64,000 nucleotides of DNA from Pectinophora gossypiella (taxonomy: Eukaryota; Arthropoda; Insecta; Lepidoptera; Gelechiidae): assembly GCF_024362695.1 (NCBI RefSeq), contig NC_065408.1, forward strand, positions 17,047,518 to 17,111,517, in the 5' to 3' direction. Every line of letters starts with the position of its first letter. Position 1 is the first letter of the stretch. The translations under genes and the position numbers were made by a program. Positions 52,662 through 62,864 of the stretch are shown here, one piece after another. Under the pieces are notes generated by a model, which worked only from the letters and a program-made list of their open reading frames with translations, had not been told where the DNA came from and searched no databases.

Positions 52662-52950
52662 TATAGTTCTAAGTAAATACATGTTTAGTACAGACAGCCG
52701 AATCCTATCAATCTGATCATTCATCACAGTTTTTTTCTTCTTTTAGAAGCACCATAAAGTAACAAGTAATAAGCCATAAAAAAATGACACTCGATGCTCG
52801 ATAAAACCTGCCAGTCATTATATTGGCTTATCATTAATCATGGACTTTTTATCGTCAAACTTATTGACGTTTTTGGCCGCGGAGGTCCGTGTAGCTCTGC
52901 CGTCCCCTTGTCGTTGTTGACAAAATAATTTTGGATATTAAAGTCTTCAA
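52662..52950. other. Intergenic DNA, no feature seen
   Basis: No supported feature. Confidence 0.3.
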
Positions 52951-53072
52951 ACTGAACCGCGGTAGCCGAGTTGGTAGAAGGCTTGCGTCTTACTTCACTT
53001 TTCTCACTTTGAAATCGCAGGGTCGAATCTAACACAGACCTAAACCAATGATTGTCGAATTAGTTTTCAAAT
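52951..53072 (+). mobile_element. tRNA-derived SINE (family B) head, plus orientation
   Basis: 'accgcggtagccgagttggt' (A box tagccgagttgg) and 'cgcagggtcgaatctaacac' (B box slightly degraded), then 'ctaaaccaatgattgtcgaa'. It breaks off where the inverted copy at 53085 begins. Confidence 0.75.
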
Positions 53073-53084
53073 TCATGTTTAGAT

Positions 53085-53337
53085 CATGTCTGACCTTCCA
53101 ACCCGCGAAAGGAATACTAGCCCAATATAGATTAGGTCTGCTCTGTCTAAATGCATTTCTCGGGACTGTGGCTTTCCTTACGATGTTTTCCTTCACCGCT
53201 GAGCACGTGATTATCATTAAGATCCAAATATGAATTTGAAAACAAATTCGTTGATCATTGCTTTAGGCCGCTGCTGGATTCGAACCTGCGACCTCAAAGT
53301 GAGAGGCTAGCGTTTTACCAACTGGGCTACCACGGCT
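53085..53337 (-). mobile_element. tRNA-derived SINE (family B), minus orientation
   Basis: The minus strand has 'gagccgtggtagcccagttg', 'gtaaaacgctagcctctcac' and 'gaggtcgcaggttcgaatcc' (intact A and B boxes). It continues to 'gggttggaaggtcagacatg'. Together with 52951..53072 it forms a head-to-head-facing inverted pair. Confidence 0.8.
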
Positions 53338-54526
53338 CTCGGCTCGGTAGGTACCTCCAACATTTATTACTATTATTTAGGTTACCACTCCATATGGGTC
53401 CTTGCATCTTGAAGGGCTCTTATCCTTTTTTGGGCCTTTGATGTGGGGGCCCTCCTTAAGGGAAGGGATACAAATTTTATATGCAATCAGTATGAGTATC
53501 TTGGATATACTTTATTTGTTTCTGAAAAGAATTTCGATGATATTTTTTGTTTGTTTTAACATTTTGTGGATTTCTGCTGTTTATGTTGGATAAAGATTCG
53601 TACTTCATCCAACCGGGAATCAAACTTACCTCGCTCCAATTTGGTGGTCAAGATGTAGGTACTTGAGAACGTAGGAGATGTTGCAAATGTTTTTTTTTTT
53701 TTATCACTTTCTTGTTAAAGTTTATTACACAAATAAGCGAATACGCGCTACCTTGATGAGTCGTGAATTAATGGTATTATTATATAAATAAATTATTATT
53801 ATGTCATCTCATCTCAGATCATCTCATCTCATACAATTGCGTAAAAGGTAAAATAGCTGACGCGGGACATGTGTGGTTGCAAACCGTACAGAAGACATAA
53901 ACCAGTCAAACACCTAACCCTTCTTTTTCGCTTTGTCACAGTCGTGTAATAAAGAGTACAATAGGTGATCTTACTGGTAAGTAGCAATCTCTTCCAGTCA
54001 CCCTTTAGCAAGAGGAGATACTTAAATTACAAAATGTACCTAATATCGTATCCTCTTCGTCATATTTTCCGATCTAAACCAGCAGAACGCCAAATTGCAA
54101 TAGGAAATCTGAGTCAATATTCTATTTTTGCTCGACAATGGTACAAAGTTGTCTCCAAACCTTATTTCCTGTGACCTGGGAAGCCAATCTCGAGGAGTCG
54201 TCTCGAAGCACGACTCCCCTATTTTTCTTTGGAACTCGTTTCACCCATAAAATTGAGTTAGGCGACCGCTTAATACTTTTGGCAAACAACTCGACTCACA
54301 TTGTACGACCCGACCTACATATTGCCGTGTATTTTTTCTCTGTACTCACACGAACTGATGTTCGTAATTCCTAAGGGGGTGGTCAGAGGCACATTCAGAA
54401 GACGATTTTCGTGGAACAAACAAACATTTTACAAAAATAGCATTCAGATGTGATTTTCTTTAACCAAACCTCGGTTTCTTTCAATTAAAAAATACGATAA
54501 GAAACAAAAAGTTAGTTAGTTGTTAG
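53338..54526. other. Intergenic DNA, no gene recognised
   Basis: Small open frames (53402..53593, 53965..54174, 54138..54374) overlap one another, lack recognisable domains and are not supported. A TCATC/TCATCTC simple repeat lies near 53805..53832. Confidence 0.4.
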
Positions 54527-54643
54527 TAAGATGATTCGTATTTCGGAAGGCACGTTAAGCTGTTGGTTCCGGTTACTATTTACCGATATAAGTAAGTAGT
54601 CGTCACATGAGCCGTCTCAGTGGCCTTTGGCGGCTCAATAATA
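54527..54643 (+). mobile_element. tRNA-derived SINE (family V), middle part
   Basis: 'taagatgattcgtatttcgg', 'aaggcacgttaagctgttgg', 'gtggcctttggcggctcaat'. Plus orientation, facing the minus copy that follows. Confidence 0.75.
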
Positions 54644-54662
54644 GCTGGAAAATTCTTAATTC

Positions 54663-54997
54663 TTCTTTTTCTATCGTGTGGGTTGTAAGGTGGATTACCA
54701 ACCTCATCAACCCTGGTGTCAGGGTTACTACTGAGCCGAAAAAGGCCCTGACATGACTCATGTAACGACTACTTAACTTACATGAGTAAGTAGTCTGCTT
54801 CTATCGTAGTAACCGGGACCAACGGGTTAACGTGCCATCCGAAGCACGAATCAACTTACTGTCGGACAGTCAGGTGATTAGCCTGTAATGTCTTAACCGA
54901 ACTAGGGATCACAAAGTGATTTTTGTGATATAGGATTTGAACCCGGGACCTCCGGATCCTGAGCACAACGCTCAAACTACTGGACTACAGAGGCCGT
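54663..54997 (-). mobile_element. tRNA-derived SINE (family V), near-complete
   Basis: The minus strand has 'cctctgtagtccagtagttt' (A box diverged), 'tcccgggttcaaatcctata' (B box one change) and a full body to 'cacacgatagaaaaagaag'. A short extra 'gcttctatcgtagtaac' duplicates the terminus internally near 54800. Confidence 0.8.
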
Positions 54998-55324
54998 TAA
55001 TATAGTAGTTAGTTTATGTTATATTGTTATGTTTAAGTAGCTAATTGTGCTAAATGCTATAAAAGTCTCTCTCTCTCTCCTTGGCATTTATTATTCCCAT
55101 CTGATGGTGGGGTCTGCCTTCTTCGTATTTCTCTTCCACTTCTATCAGACTTGTTTGTTACTGTTACAGCTAAATGCTATAACAGTAACAAACAAATTTA
55201 ATCCCCATAACAGAGAATCAAGTAACAAATTCTTAAGCTCAACACTATTAATAGACAACTTCAAAGCGAGTTCCGTTCGTCAACACTGCTAGTTTGAACT
55301 CCGGACACCGCAAGTTATGGCTAA
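54998..55324. other. Intergenic DNA, no feature seen
   Basis: A (TC)n stretch lies at about 55066..55082. A 20-bp inverted word ('tactgttacagctaaatgct' and 'ataacagtaacaaac') lies near 55160..55195. No gene. Confidence 0.4.
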
Positions 55325-55395
55325 TTAAATGTAAGGGCAGCGGCTATTACTGCATGTTAGGCGATGAATATTCACTAGACGTGTTATACGAAGCT
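55325..55395 (+). repeat. Interspersed repeat shared with 63478..63545
   Basis: 'aatgtaagggcagcggctat' and 'ggcgatgaatattcactaga', 'cgt' match 'aatgtaagggctgcggatag' and 'ggcgatgaatattcacaaga', 'cgt' near 63488, on the same strand. Confidence 0.65.
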
Positions 55396-55474
55396 GTTGT
55401 GAAGGACATTAAGTTATGTGGATAATCTACGTTATTTTTTGCACTGTTTCATACATTAAGTATAAGGTAGAATT

Positions 55475-55572
55475 TACTGGGTGAGACCCTACAGCGCTCT
55501 CCATTTGTCCGGTCAAGTAGTTAATGCCATCAGCGGCAAATCTACAATAAGTCACGTCAAAAAAAATAAGTT
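55475..55572 (+). mobile_element. SINE family A tail
   Basis: 'ctgggtgagaccctacagcg', 'tttgtccggtcaagtagtta', 'caataagtcacgtcaaaaaa'. Confidence 0.7.
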
Positions 55573-55740
55573 AGTATTTTACAATGCAAATGCAAATTCT
55601 TTATTGCACAATCACACAAGAAAAGAACAGTATACAAGTAGGACAGAAGACGTAAAATATGCGGCCCTATTGTTAAAAAGCAATTTCTTCCAAGCAACCT
55701 GAAGGTGAAAGAAACTGTAATCAAATAATATGAATGTTAT
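55573..55740. other. Short intergenic spacer
   Basis: It has 'gcaaatgcaaattctttatt' but no supported feature. Confidence 0.3.
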
Positions 55741-56092
55741 GGAGCCTTTGGTGGCTCAGTAATAACCCTGGCATTTCTTCTATCGTGTGGGTTGTGAGGC
55801 GGAGTACCCACCTCATCAATCCTGGTGTCAGGGTTAGTGTAAAAGGCGCCTGACATGGCTCATGTATTGACTACTTACTTACATTAGTAAGTAGTAACCG
55901 GGACCAACGGCTTAACGTGCCTTCCGAAGCATGGATCATCTTACTTTCGGACAATCAGGTGATCAGCCTGTAATGTCCTAACCAAACTAGGGACCACAAA
56001 GTATTTTTAGTGATATGTCTCCACCGGGAATCGAACCCAGGACCTTCGGATCGTGAGCCCAATTTTCAACCACTGGACCACGGAGGTCGTTA
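55741..56092 (-). mobile_element. tRNA-derived SINE (family V), complete, with a plus-strand scrap at its edge
   Basis: 55776..56092, minus: 'gacctccgtggtccagtggt' (A box intact), 'cctgggttcgattcccggtg' (B box one change) and body to 'cacacgatagaagaaat'. 55741..55775 is a small plus-strand piece of the same family ('ggagcctttggtggctcagt', 'aataaccctgg'). Confidence 0.85.
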
Positions 56093-56127
56093 AGTAAAAT
56101 TAAAAATGTAATGATCATTATAATCAT

Positions 56128-56242
56128 TTTTGATCCAAACATGAATTCGAAAACAAATTCGACAATCATTGCTTTGTTGGTTTCGAACCTGCAGCCTCAA
56201 AGTAAAAGGCAAGCGTTCTACCAACTGGTCTACCACGGCTCC
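56128..56242 (-). mobile_element. tRNA-derived SINE (family B), head
   Basis: The minus strand has 'gagccgtggtagaccagttg', 'gaggctgcaggttcgaaacc' and 'caatgattgtcgaatttgtt'. The 3' part is missing. Confidence 0.7.
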
Positions 56243-56344
56243 TCATAGGACATCATGGTGAAGTGCTTAGCATAGTAGTTGCCTCGTCCACCTAAGACTA
56301 CTCCTAGAAAAATACATTAGTTACCTAAGTAAGTCATCACTAAT

Positions 56345-56600
56345 TTAAGAACCACGGTCTTGTCGGTGTAGCATTCTCCATGCTACTTTTTTAGGAAAAA
56401 ATAGAGCAGTGGTTTCCCTCTTGCATTCTGCCCCGCAGTACTCTGTCTGACGTGAGTGGGATGGCGCCCAGAGTAGTCTATTTTAAAGCCGTACTAGGAC
56501 TCCTGTCCTCCGCCTCTGAATAGTACTGACAGTTACTGCTGCTGTCCTCTGTCAAGTGTCAAGTTACAGTCTCTGTGATATACCTGCTTCGTCCTGCATA
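56345..56600 (+). mobile_element. Retroposon related to 25657 and 9569
   Basis: 'cttgtcggtgtagcattctc', 'aaaaatagagcagtggtttc' and 'cctcttgcattctgccccgc' extend into 'ctctgtctgacgtgagtggg', 'atggcgcccagagtagtcta'. It is the longest copy of the family here; the ends are not defined. Confidence 0.55.
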
Positions 56601-56996
56601 CCCACGTAAGTATGTAACTACAAATACTATTGTATTGTTTATTTTATATGTTGTTTTTTTTTGTGTTGTGTTCAAGAAATAATATTTTATATTAATAATT
56701 GTTGCAGGTCTGGCCAACGAACCGTCAGAAGTGTACACGCATCCATTATTGGTAAGTGATTCCTATTGATTTTCTTTTTAATTCTTTTGTCAATTTCAGC
56801 TAATACTCCTATGCTCTATTTACATATTTTCCTTTCTATTTGCAAGGCCGCTTTTTATTGGTAGCACTTTACTGGACTCAAAAAATAGGTATTTAAAGAT
56901 ATGTCGGATGAGATATATGAAAGTGTTGGTAAAAGAGTAAGATAACATTACATAAACGAGTAAGAGAGACACAGGTACTTTATTAAAATATGCAAA
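56601..56996. other. Intergenic DNA, no supported gene
   Basis: 56708..56752 is bounded by 'ttgttgcag' and 'gtaagtga' like a small exon, but neither frame shows a recognisable peptide and no partner exon is found, so it is not called. Confidence 0.35.
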
Positions 56997-57321
56997 TGTT
57001 AGGTTTTCTGTAATTTTGTGAGAATTTGTGTTGCCTTCATATGGCAACACTAGGAGAAAGGGTATAAAAAGGCGTGTTTGTCTTTCATTGGGGCTTTTTT
57101 TGATTCGAGCACGCATCGAAGGCAGACGTACCATTTTGAACACGTGTACACTGGTGTTTGAGCACGCGTGCGTTTTGGAAATTTAGAGTAAGTAACCAAT
57201 ATACTTATTATTTATTATTTCAATGGTTGTTTTATTTATAGAGCATGTACCTGAGGCAGCTTTATGTATATCCAGGTATCCGTATGTTAGTTAGTGATCA
57301 TGTTACCGTGGTCTTACTACA
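56997..57321 (+). repeat. 5' LTR of the Ty3/Gypsy element
   Basis: It starts TGTTAGG and ends CTACA. It differs from the 3' LTR only by a 3-bp ATT unit, as far as I can see by eye. Contains a TATA box (57063..57070) and, just upstream, an 8-bp inverted repeat 'gtgttgcc' / 'ggcaacac' (57028..57050). Confidence 0.85.
57063..57070 (+). promoter_or_regulatory. TATA box of the 5' LTR
   Basis: TATAAAAA preceded by the 8-bp inverted repeat. The same arrangement occurs in the 3' LTR at 62931. Likely RNA polymerase II start for the element; inferred. Confidence 0.6.
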
Positions 57322-57504
57322 TTTCAGAAGTGGGATCGTATCCATATGTGTTAATCAGGATACACCGTTTTTGAGATATTTTACTTTGGAAATATATCTG
57401 TATAAATATATACATATAGGGTTATCTGAAGAATATTTACATGTTCCAATGTTTTCGAGTTCCAGATTATGCCTCTTGAAGACGAGATCGTTCCACGAAG
57501 ACGA

Positions 57505-57705
57505 CTGACGAGCCGAGCCGAGCCGAGCCGAGCCGAGCCGAGACGAGCCGAGCCGAGCCGAGACGAGCCGAGACGTGCCGAGATGAGCCGAGACGAGCCG
57601 AGACGAGCCGAGCCGAGCCGAGACGAGCCGAGACGAGCCGAAACGAGCCGAGATGAGCCGAGCCGAGCCGAGCCGAGCCGAGCCGAGCCGAGCCGAGCCG
57701 ATACA
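57505..57705. repeat. GAGCC/GAGAC pentanucleotide array
   Basis: About 40 units of 'gagcc' with interspersed 'gagac' and 'gagat' variants. Because the period is five, all frames on both strands stay open (RAEPS on plus, ARLGS on minus), which creates several false frames. It lies in the leader of the Ty3/Gypsy element, before gag. Confidence 0.95.
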
Positions 57706-57977
57706 AGCCGGGAGCGCAGCCGGAGAGAGAGCCGGGAGTGCAGCCGGAGAGAGACGTCGCTTCACGCGTCGGCACAACGAGCGACACAGCCAACGACGTC
57801 GCGGCGAAGGGCAGGAGGTGCGACGTTCGTCGAAAGCTAAGGGAATAGAAAGGTCAGATAGCCCTACATTTTCATCTAAAGATGTTCTTAATATTGTTGA
57901 ATCATTAGTTAACTTAAGATCTTAACCTAATCCGACAGCAGTCGCCACATCACATCCTTCCAGTAGTATTATGAACC

Positions 57978-58422
57978 ATGTTACCCGAATTTGGACCCTC
58001 ATCGAAAAGTCAAAAGATTGATACTTGGTTAAAGAAAGTTAATGAGTGTGCCACTGTTTACGGATGGGATGAGAACAACCGTTATCCACTTCGCAATACA
58101 GAAACTGCAGGAGTTGGCCAAAGTTTGGTATGAAAGCTTCAATTCTATTTTGTACAGCTGGGCAGAATGGCAGCAAAAGTGGTTAGACGCATTTCCTTTT
58201 GAACATGATTATGGCCAATCCCTGGAGGATACGCTTAGGCGAAAGAGTAGGTTTGGTGAACCGCTAGAGGTTTATTATTATGAAGAATTAGCCATCGTGA
58301 ACCGGTGTGACATCGAAGGGAAACGAGCCGTGGACTGCATTATCCACGGATTAAGTGACAAGACAATTAGATCCAGCGATAAGCGTTACGATGTACGCAG
58401 CCTGATCAACTCCATTTTCTGA
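57978..58422 (+). pseudogene. Ty3/Gypsy gag remnant (capsid region)
   Basis: It begins at ATG 57978 (MLPEFGPSSKSQKIDTWLKK). The frame shifts near 58070, after which 58042..58422 carries the conserved part: KLQELAKVWYES, WAEWQQKWLDAFP, and a segment ending KRAVDCIIHGL. This pattern (helical, Trp-rich, LxGxAxxW-like) fits the retrotransposon gag domain. It forms the particle in intact elements. A stop at 58420 separates it from the zinc-knuckle part. The shift and stop mean it cannot produce full Gag. Confidence 0.8.
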
Positions 58423-58509
58423 TGAGTAATAAGGAGAACCAACCGCCGCCCGATCGCTTTCATTTTAATAAAACAAAGGAGTCGACTGAATCCACAGCGG
58501 GAAGTAATA

Positions 58510-58863
58510 ATGACAATAGGGATAAATCAGTTAAGACTTCAAAAAAAAAATTCAAGTTACAAATTATTTTGTTTTAACTGTAGGGAAAAAGGTTACCCGT
58601 ATCTTAAATGCCCCAAACCTCTGGTCCAATGTACAGGATGTCGTAGGTTCGGTCATAAAATGGAAACTTGCAGAGTCCCTTTTTTTTTTGAAAACCGTGA
58701 TAATCTAGGTAACATTCCTAAAATCATGCGCATACTTACCTCTAAGTCGGGCTCAAAATATTTCAATACAGTTAGGGTAAATGACACCTCTATGATATCG
58801 TTTATAGATTTCGGTAGCGAAGTTTCGCTCATAAAACAAACAACGACACTGATTTTGGGGTAG
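58510..58863 (+). pseudogene. Ty3/Gypsy nucleocapsid zinc knuckles and protease N-terminus
   Basis: Two CCHC knuckles. The first has Tyr in place of His (C21, C24, Y29, C34); the second is canonical (C41, C44, H49, C54). The aspartic protease active-site triad, normally Asp-Thr/Ser-Gly, is Asp-Phe-Gly (residues 100-102). Both changes should damage function. The frame ends at a stop at 58861. Knuckles bind the RNA genome and the protease matures the polyprotein in functional relatives. Confidence 0.8.
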
Positions 58864-58913
58864 ACTTGTGATCAAACCCCGACTCCATTAAAAGTTTTGG
58901 TAGTAATTTTATT

Positions 58914-59216
58914 TTGTCCATGGGCAGGACACAGGTTAATTTATGCATCGACGGTGTTAGTGCGGATGTTTTGTGTCACGTGGTTGACAGTAATCTGCTC
59001 AATTGTCCGATATTAGTAGGACAGCCCTTCACCGAACAGAAGCAGGTGCTGGTATTCAAGAATGTCAACGAATTGAGGTTTTATTATGATGATGAATTCC
59101 CTTTTGCTAACGGTGGTAGTGGTGATACTGCGAGTGTAAAGGTCGTCTCCGCTTCATGCGCAAGATTGAGTGGAGAGGCGATTATCAGAGCTCGTACTGA
59201 TGTTGTGATTAATTGA
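58914..59216 (+). pseudogene. Ty3/Gypsy protease C-terminal region
   Basis: VLCHVVDSNLLNCPILVGQPF matches the second half of retropepsin-like domains (ILxGxxF). A stop follows at 59214, after which the frame continues into a KPNREFTIAGGLY-like stretch before the RT. It has no catalytic residues of its own. Confidence 0.65.
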
Positions 59217-59472
59217 TATGTTAGGCTTAGCGGAAGAGTCGTGGGGAAGCCAAACCGAGAATTCACGATAGCCGGCGGGTTATACAAAGTAGAGGAAGGT
59301 CAGCTCTTTGTTCATATTACCCCATTGTCAGCTTTTGTTATATTGATGAAGGTGATATTATAGGTAGATGAAATAGAGTTCAGATTGTCAGTCATATTTG
59401 TACATCACCCACAGACCTCGTTGGCGAGCATTTAGGTATAGAGCCTAAAGATGTTAACTTTAGCAAAAACGC

Positions 59473-60114
59473 TTGAAGAGCCACATAAACGACGTCTATT
59501 TTAACATTTTGAACGAATACAAGCATTGCTTCGCGCAATCATTAGAGGAGTTGGGATGTACAAATATGACTGAAATGAAAATTGAATTGAATATTGAGCG
59601 TCCTGTGGTTTACCGGCCTTACATATTGTCGCACAAGGAACGACAACAAGTAAGAGAAATGGTTGGTGAGATGATGAATGCGGGGATTGTACGAGAAATT
59701 GTATCGGAATATGCGAGTCCAATTATGTTGGTTCGTAAGAAGGACGGTAAACAAAGGCTCTGTGTTGATTATAGGTTTCTGAATTCAATGACAGTTAAGA
59801 TAAGGTACCTGATGGCAGTGATTGAAGACGAGATTGCTCGATTAGTGGGGCAGGCCTACTTTATAACTTTGGATCTGGCATCTGGATACTACCAGGTGCC
59901 TATTGCAGAAGAATCGAAACCCTTAACTTCCTTTATCACCCCAGACGACCAATATGAATTTAATCGTATGCCGTTTGGGTTGGCTAACGAACCAGCTGTA
60001 TTTCAAAGGCTGATGAATAAGGTATTGGTTTCCGCTAGGTTCTCAGAAGCTACTGCTTACATCGATGACGTATTAACTTACGAAAAGGATGTAGAAGAGT
60101 GTTTGGATAGGTAA
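59473..60114 (+). pseudogene. Ty3/Gypsy reverse transcriptase, truncated by a stop
   Basis: A 213-aa open stretch (numbered from the TTG at 59473). YRPYILSHKERQQV is near 48-60. ASPIMLVRKKDGKQRLCVDYR is near 81-101. LDLASGYYQV carries catalytic Asp 134. FNRMPFGLANEPAVFQRLM is near 163-181. YIDD (196-199) is the active-site box with both Asp. It stops at 60112, just after the thumb begins, and the next base change and shifts prevent continuation into RNase H. Catalytic residues are kept although the frame is broken. Confidence 0.9.
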
Positions 60115-60920
60115 GAAAGGGCTTTACAGTTGATAGAAAAGGCAAGCCTAACTCTGAATTTGGCAAAATGTAATTTCTTACAGCAGAATTATTAACTATT
60201 TGGGTTATGATATTAGCGCTGCTGGGGTGCGGCCGGCTGACAAAAAGACACAGTCAGTGTTTGATGTTCCTCGTCCCACCAGTCCACATTCCGTCCGCCA
60301 ATTTCTGGGACTAGTAGGATATTTTCGGAAAATTTATAAGGAGTTACGCGTCTTTATCACATCCGTTGAATAAGTTGCTCAAGAAGGATGTGGAATGGTG
60401 TTGGACTGAGGAACAAGAAGCCGCATTTGTTGATCTCAAGAGTAGTCTGATAGATAGGCCAATCTTAGCCATTTACGACCCGACCGCCGAAACACAGTTG
60501 CACACTGACGCCAGTGAAGTGGGCGTCAGTGGAATATTGATGCAGCGACGTAATGGAAACGACACCTACCATCCCGTAGCGTACTATAGTCGCCAGACAT
60601 CTCCAGAAGAGAAAAGGTTTATAAACTTGAGACTCTTGCTATAGGTAGTAAGTTCGCTCAAAAGTTTCGGGTTTATCTTCTGGGTCAGAATTTCAAAATC
60701 ATGACCGATTGTAGTGCGTTGCGCTCCATGCTTTCCAAACGCGATTTGGTTAGACGTATTGCCCGCTGGTGGCTGTTTTTGCTTTTTGAATATCGCTGGC
60801 ACGAAAATGTCGCACGTGGACCTTCTATTTCGGAACCCAATTGAGGATCTTAGTTCAATGGAAATTGACGCTGGTCTTTACCCGACGGTTATGTCAATCA
60901 ATGAGGGGGACAGGTTGTAG
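60115..60920 (+). pseudogene. Ty3/Gypsy RT thumb and RNase H remnants
   Basis: Between 60115 and 60365 the connection (FLGLVGYFRK-like) is spread over frames. 60366..60644 shows WTEEQEAAFVDLKSSL, LHTDASEVGVSG with the first RNase H Asp, and PVAYYSRQTSPEEKRF, then shifts. 60645..60920 includes pieces such as CSALRSMLSKRD and VDLLFRNPIEDL in alternating frames. At least three frameshifts are needed. Confidence 0.8.
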
Positions 60921-61019
60921 ACTCTTCAATTAGGTGATAGTGAACTGGGTCGCATTCGGGAATTTCTTACCACTGATATTGATGCAGATGGGTTAAAGTA
61001 CATAACAGAAAACTAATTC

Positions 61020-61654
61020 AAATGAGGGCCTATTCCACGTAAACGAAAAGTCGAGGTGCCTTTTCACACCCTGTACATCAATCACCTTGGACCTTTTTGT
61101 GCGATCAAAGAGAGGAAAACTCTTACCTATTGGTAGTCGTAGATGCCTTTACGAAATTTATATTTATCAGGCCAGTCAGAAATACCAAAAACAGTTACAA
61201 CAACACGAGAATTAGAAGATATTTTCTATACATTCAGAAACCCAGATCGAATTATTAGCGACCGCGGTACTTGCTTCACATCGTACGTGTTCAAACGTTT
61301 TGCTCGGATAAAGGTATTAGACACGTGTTGAACGCAGTTGCAAGTCCTAGGTCCAATGGACAAGTAGAGCAGTGTAATCGCACGATGTTAGGGTCGTTAA
61401 CTGCGCAAAATCTTAATTTTGACAAGAACGTCTGGGATGACAAGATAGGTAGAGTCCAATGGGGCATGAACAACACCCGTCGGAAGACAACGGGACGGAC
61501 TGAGGTAATGTTTGGACTTCAGATGGATGCGGAAATTAATCCTATGTTGAACGAAATAGTATGCGAAACGCAAAATTATACTTTATTGTCAGTTCGGGAA
61601 TCCCTTAAAGATGTAAAAATTGACGATTCAAAGTGTAACAATGTTACTTACTGA
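61020..61654 (+). pseudogene. Ty3/Gypsy integrase remnant
   Basis: The D,D,E core is visible but split over frames: VDAFTKF (first Asp) near 61140, ISDRGTCFTS (second Asp) near 61252, and SNGQVEQCNRT (Glu) near 61351. The tail VWDDKIGRVQWGMNNTRRKTTGRTEVMFG belongs to the same domain. A shift lies between the second Asp and the Glu. Integrates the cDNA in functional elements. The zinc-binding HHCC domain is not recognisable upstream. Confidence 0.85.
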
Positions 61655-61682
61655 ATAAACATATTTTTGAGTTTGAATTTGT
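61626..61682 (+). mobile_element. LINE-tail (family L) inserted in the Ty3/Gypsy integrase end
   Basis: 'gattcaaagtgtaacaatgt', 'tacttactgaataaacatat' and 'ttttgagtttgaatttg' match 42001 (minus) and 49135. It interrupts or replaces the 3' end of integrase. Confidence 0.65.
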
Positions 61683-61849
61683 TGGGATTGATGACTACTT
61701 CATTTAACAAATCGAATGTCACCCTGGATTCACGTTAATGATGATAAAGAAAGTAGTGATGAAGATGACTGATTGTGTCATTATTATATACAATCAAAAG
61801 AAAGTAAGTAGAGGTACTGTTTGTTGGATGAAACTGTAAGATGTGTATT

Positions 61850-61935
61850 TAGTAATAGCTTGAGAAGGAGGGCTCATAGCTATTTAGTTAAGGTGACTTT
61901 CAATTTTGTGAGGAGGGTTCACAATTATTTTAATT
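61850..61935 (+). repeat. Two single hairpins with purine loops ahead of the array
   Basis: 'aatagctt gagaaggagggc tcatagctatt' and 'aattttgtga ggagggt tcacaatt' are stem-loops with the same GAGAAGGAGGG-type loops as the array that follows. Confidence 0.7.
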
Positions 61936-62682
61936 ATCGTATATAAGAAGGAAGGGTTTGTATACGATAGTTATAAGTGTGAGAAAGAAGGTTCACACTC
62001 AATTGCTTTGCAATAGTTCGTGAGAAAGAAGGGTTTGCGAACTATTGCCAACTTGAATAGCTTTATAATGTTATGATTATTTTAATTATCGTATATAAGA
62101 AGGAAGGGTTTGTATACGATAGTTACAAGTGTGAGAAAGAAGGTTCACACTCAATTGCTTTGCAATAGTTCGTGAGAAAGAAGGGTTTGCGAACTATTGC
62201 CAACTTGAATAGCTTTATAATATTATGATTATTTTAATTATCGTATATAAGAAGGAAGGGTTTGTATACGATAGTTACAAGTGTGAGAAAGAAGGTTCAC
62301 ACTCAATTGCTTTGCAATAGTTCGTGAGAAAGAAAGGTTTGCGAACTATTGCCAACTTGAATAGCTTTGTAATATTATGATTATTTTAATTATCGTATAT
62401 AAGAAGGAAAGGTTTGTATACGATAGTTACAAGTGTGAGAAAGAAGGTTCACACTCAATTGCTTTGCAATGGTTCGTGAGAAGGAAGGGTTTGCGAACTA
62501 TTGACAACTTGAGTAGCTTTATATTATGATTATTTTAATTATCGTATATAAGAAGGAAGGTTTGTATACGATAATTACAAGTGTGAGAAAGAAGGTTCAC
62601 ACTCAATTGCTTTGCAATAGTTCGTGAGAAGGAAGGGTTTGCGAACTATTGACAACTTGAATAGCTTTATATTATGATTAGA
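61928..62682 (+). repeat. Five 152-bp tandem repeats, each with three purine-loop hairpins
   Basis: Unit starts ('ttttaattatcgtatataag') at 61928, 62080, 62232, 62384 and 62533. Periods are 152, 152, 152 and 149. Each unit has stem-loops with stems 'atcgtata'/'tatacgat', 'agtgtga'/'tcacact' and 'gcaatagttcg'/'cgaactattgc'. Their loops contain A/G-rich words (gaagaaggaaggg, gaaagaagg). The repeats lie between integrase and the 3' LTR and encode nothing. Confidence 0.95.
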
Positions 62683-62864
62683 AAGAAGAGCTGATGTTTC
62701 ACCCCGTAAATGTGATTATATGTCGTTGTACTTTTAGATTTTAAGTGAAGCTTTGTAACTGTTCTCGATGAGTGTGGAATCACTTGGCCCGCCGAATGTT
62801 AGGTTTGAACATTAGACGTTTTGTCTACGTGCATGAGGACATGCACGACGTCAGGATGGTCGAA

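Noticed and set aside
56708..56752. A 45-bp segment with splice-acceptor and donor-like ends
   Set aside because: Neither frame gives a recognisable peptide and no flanking exons could be found.
57355..57793. Long minus-strand frames rich in Arg-Leu-Gly-Ser-Ala
   Set aside because: They are produced by the period-five GAGCC array, which leaves all six frames open. There is no start context or conserved domain.
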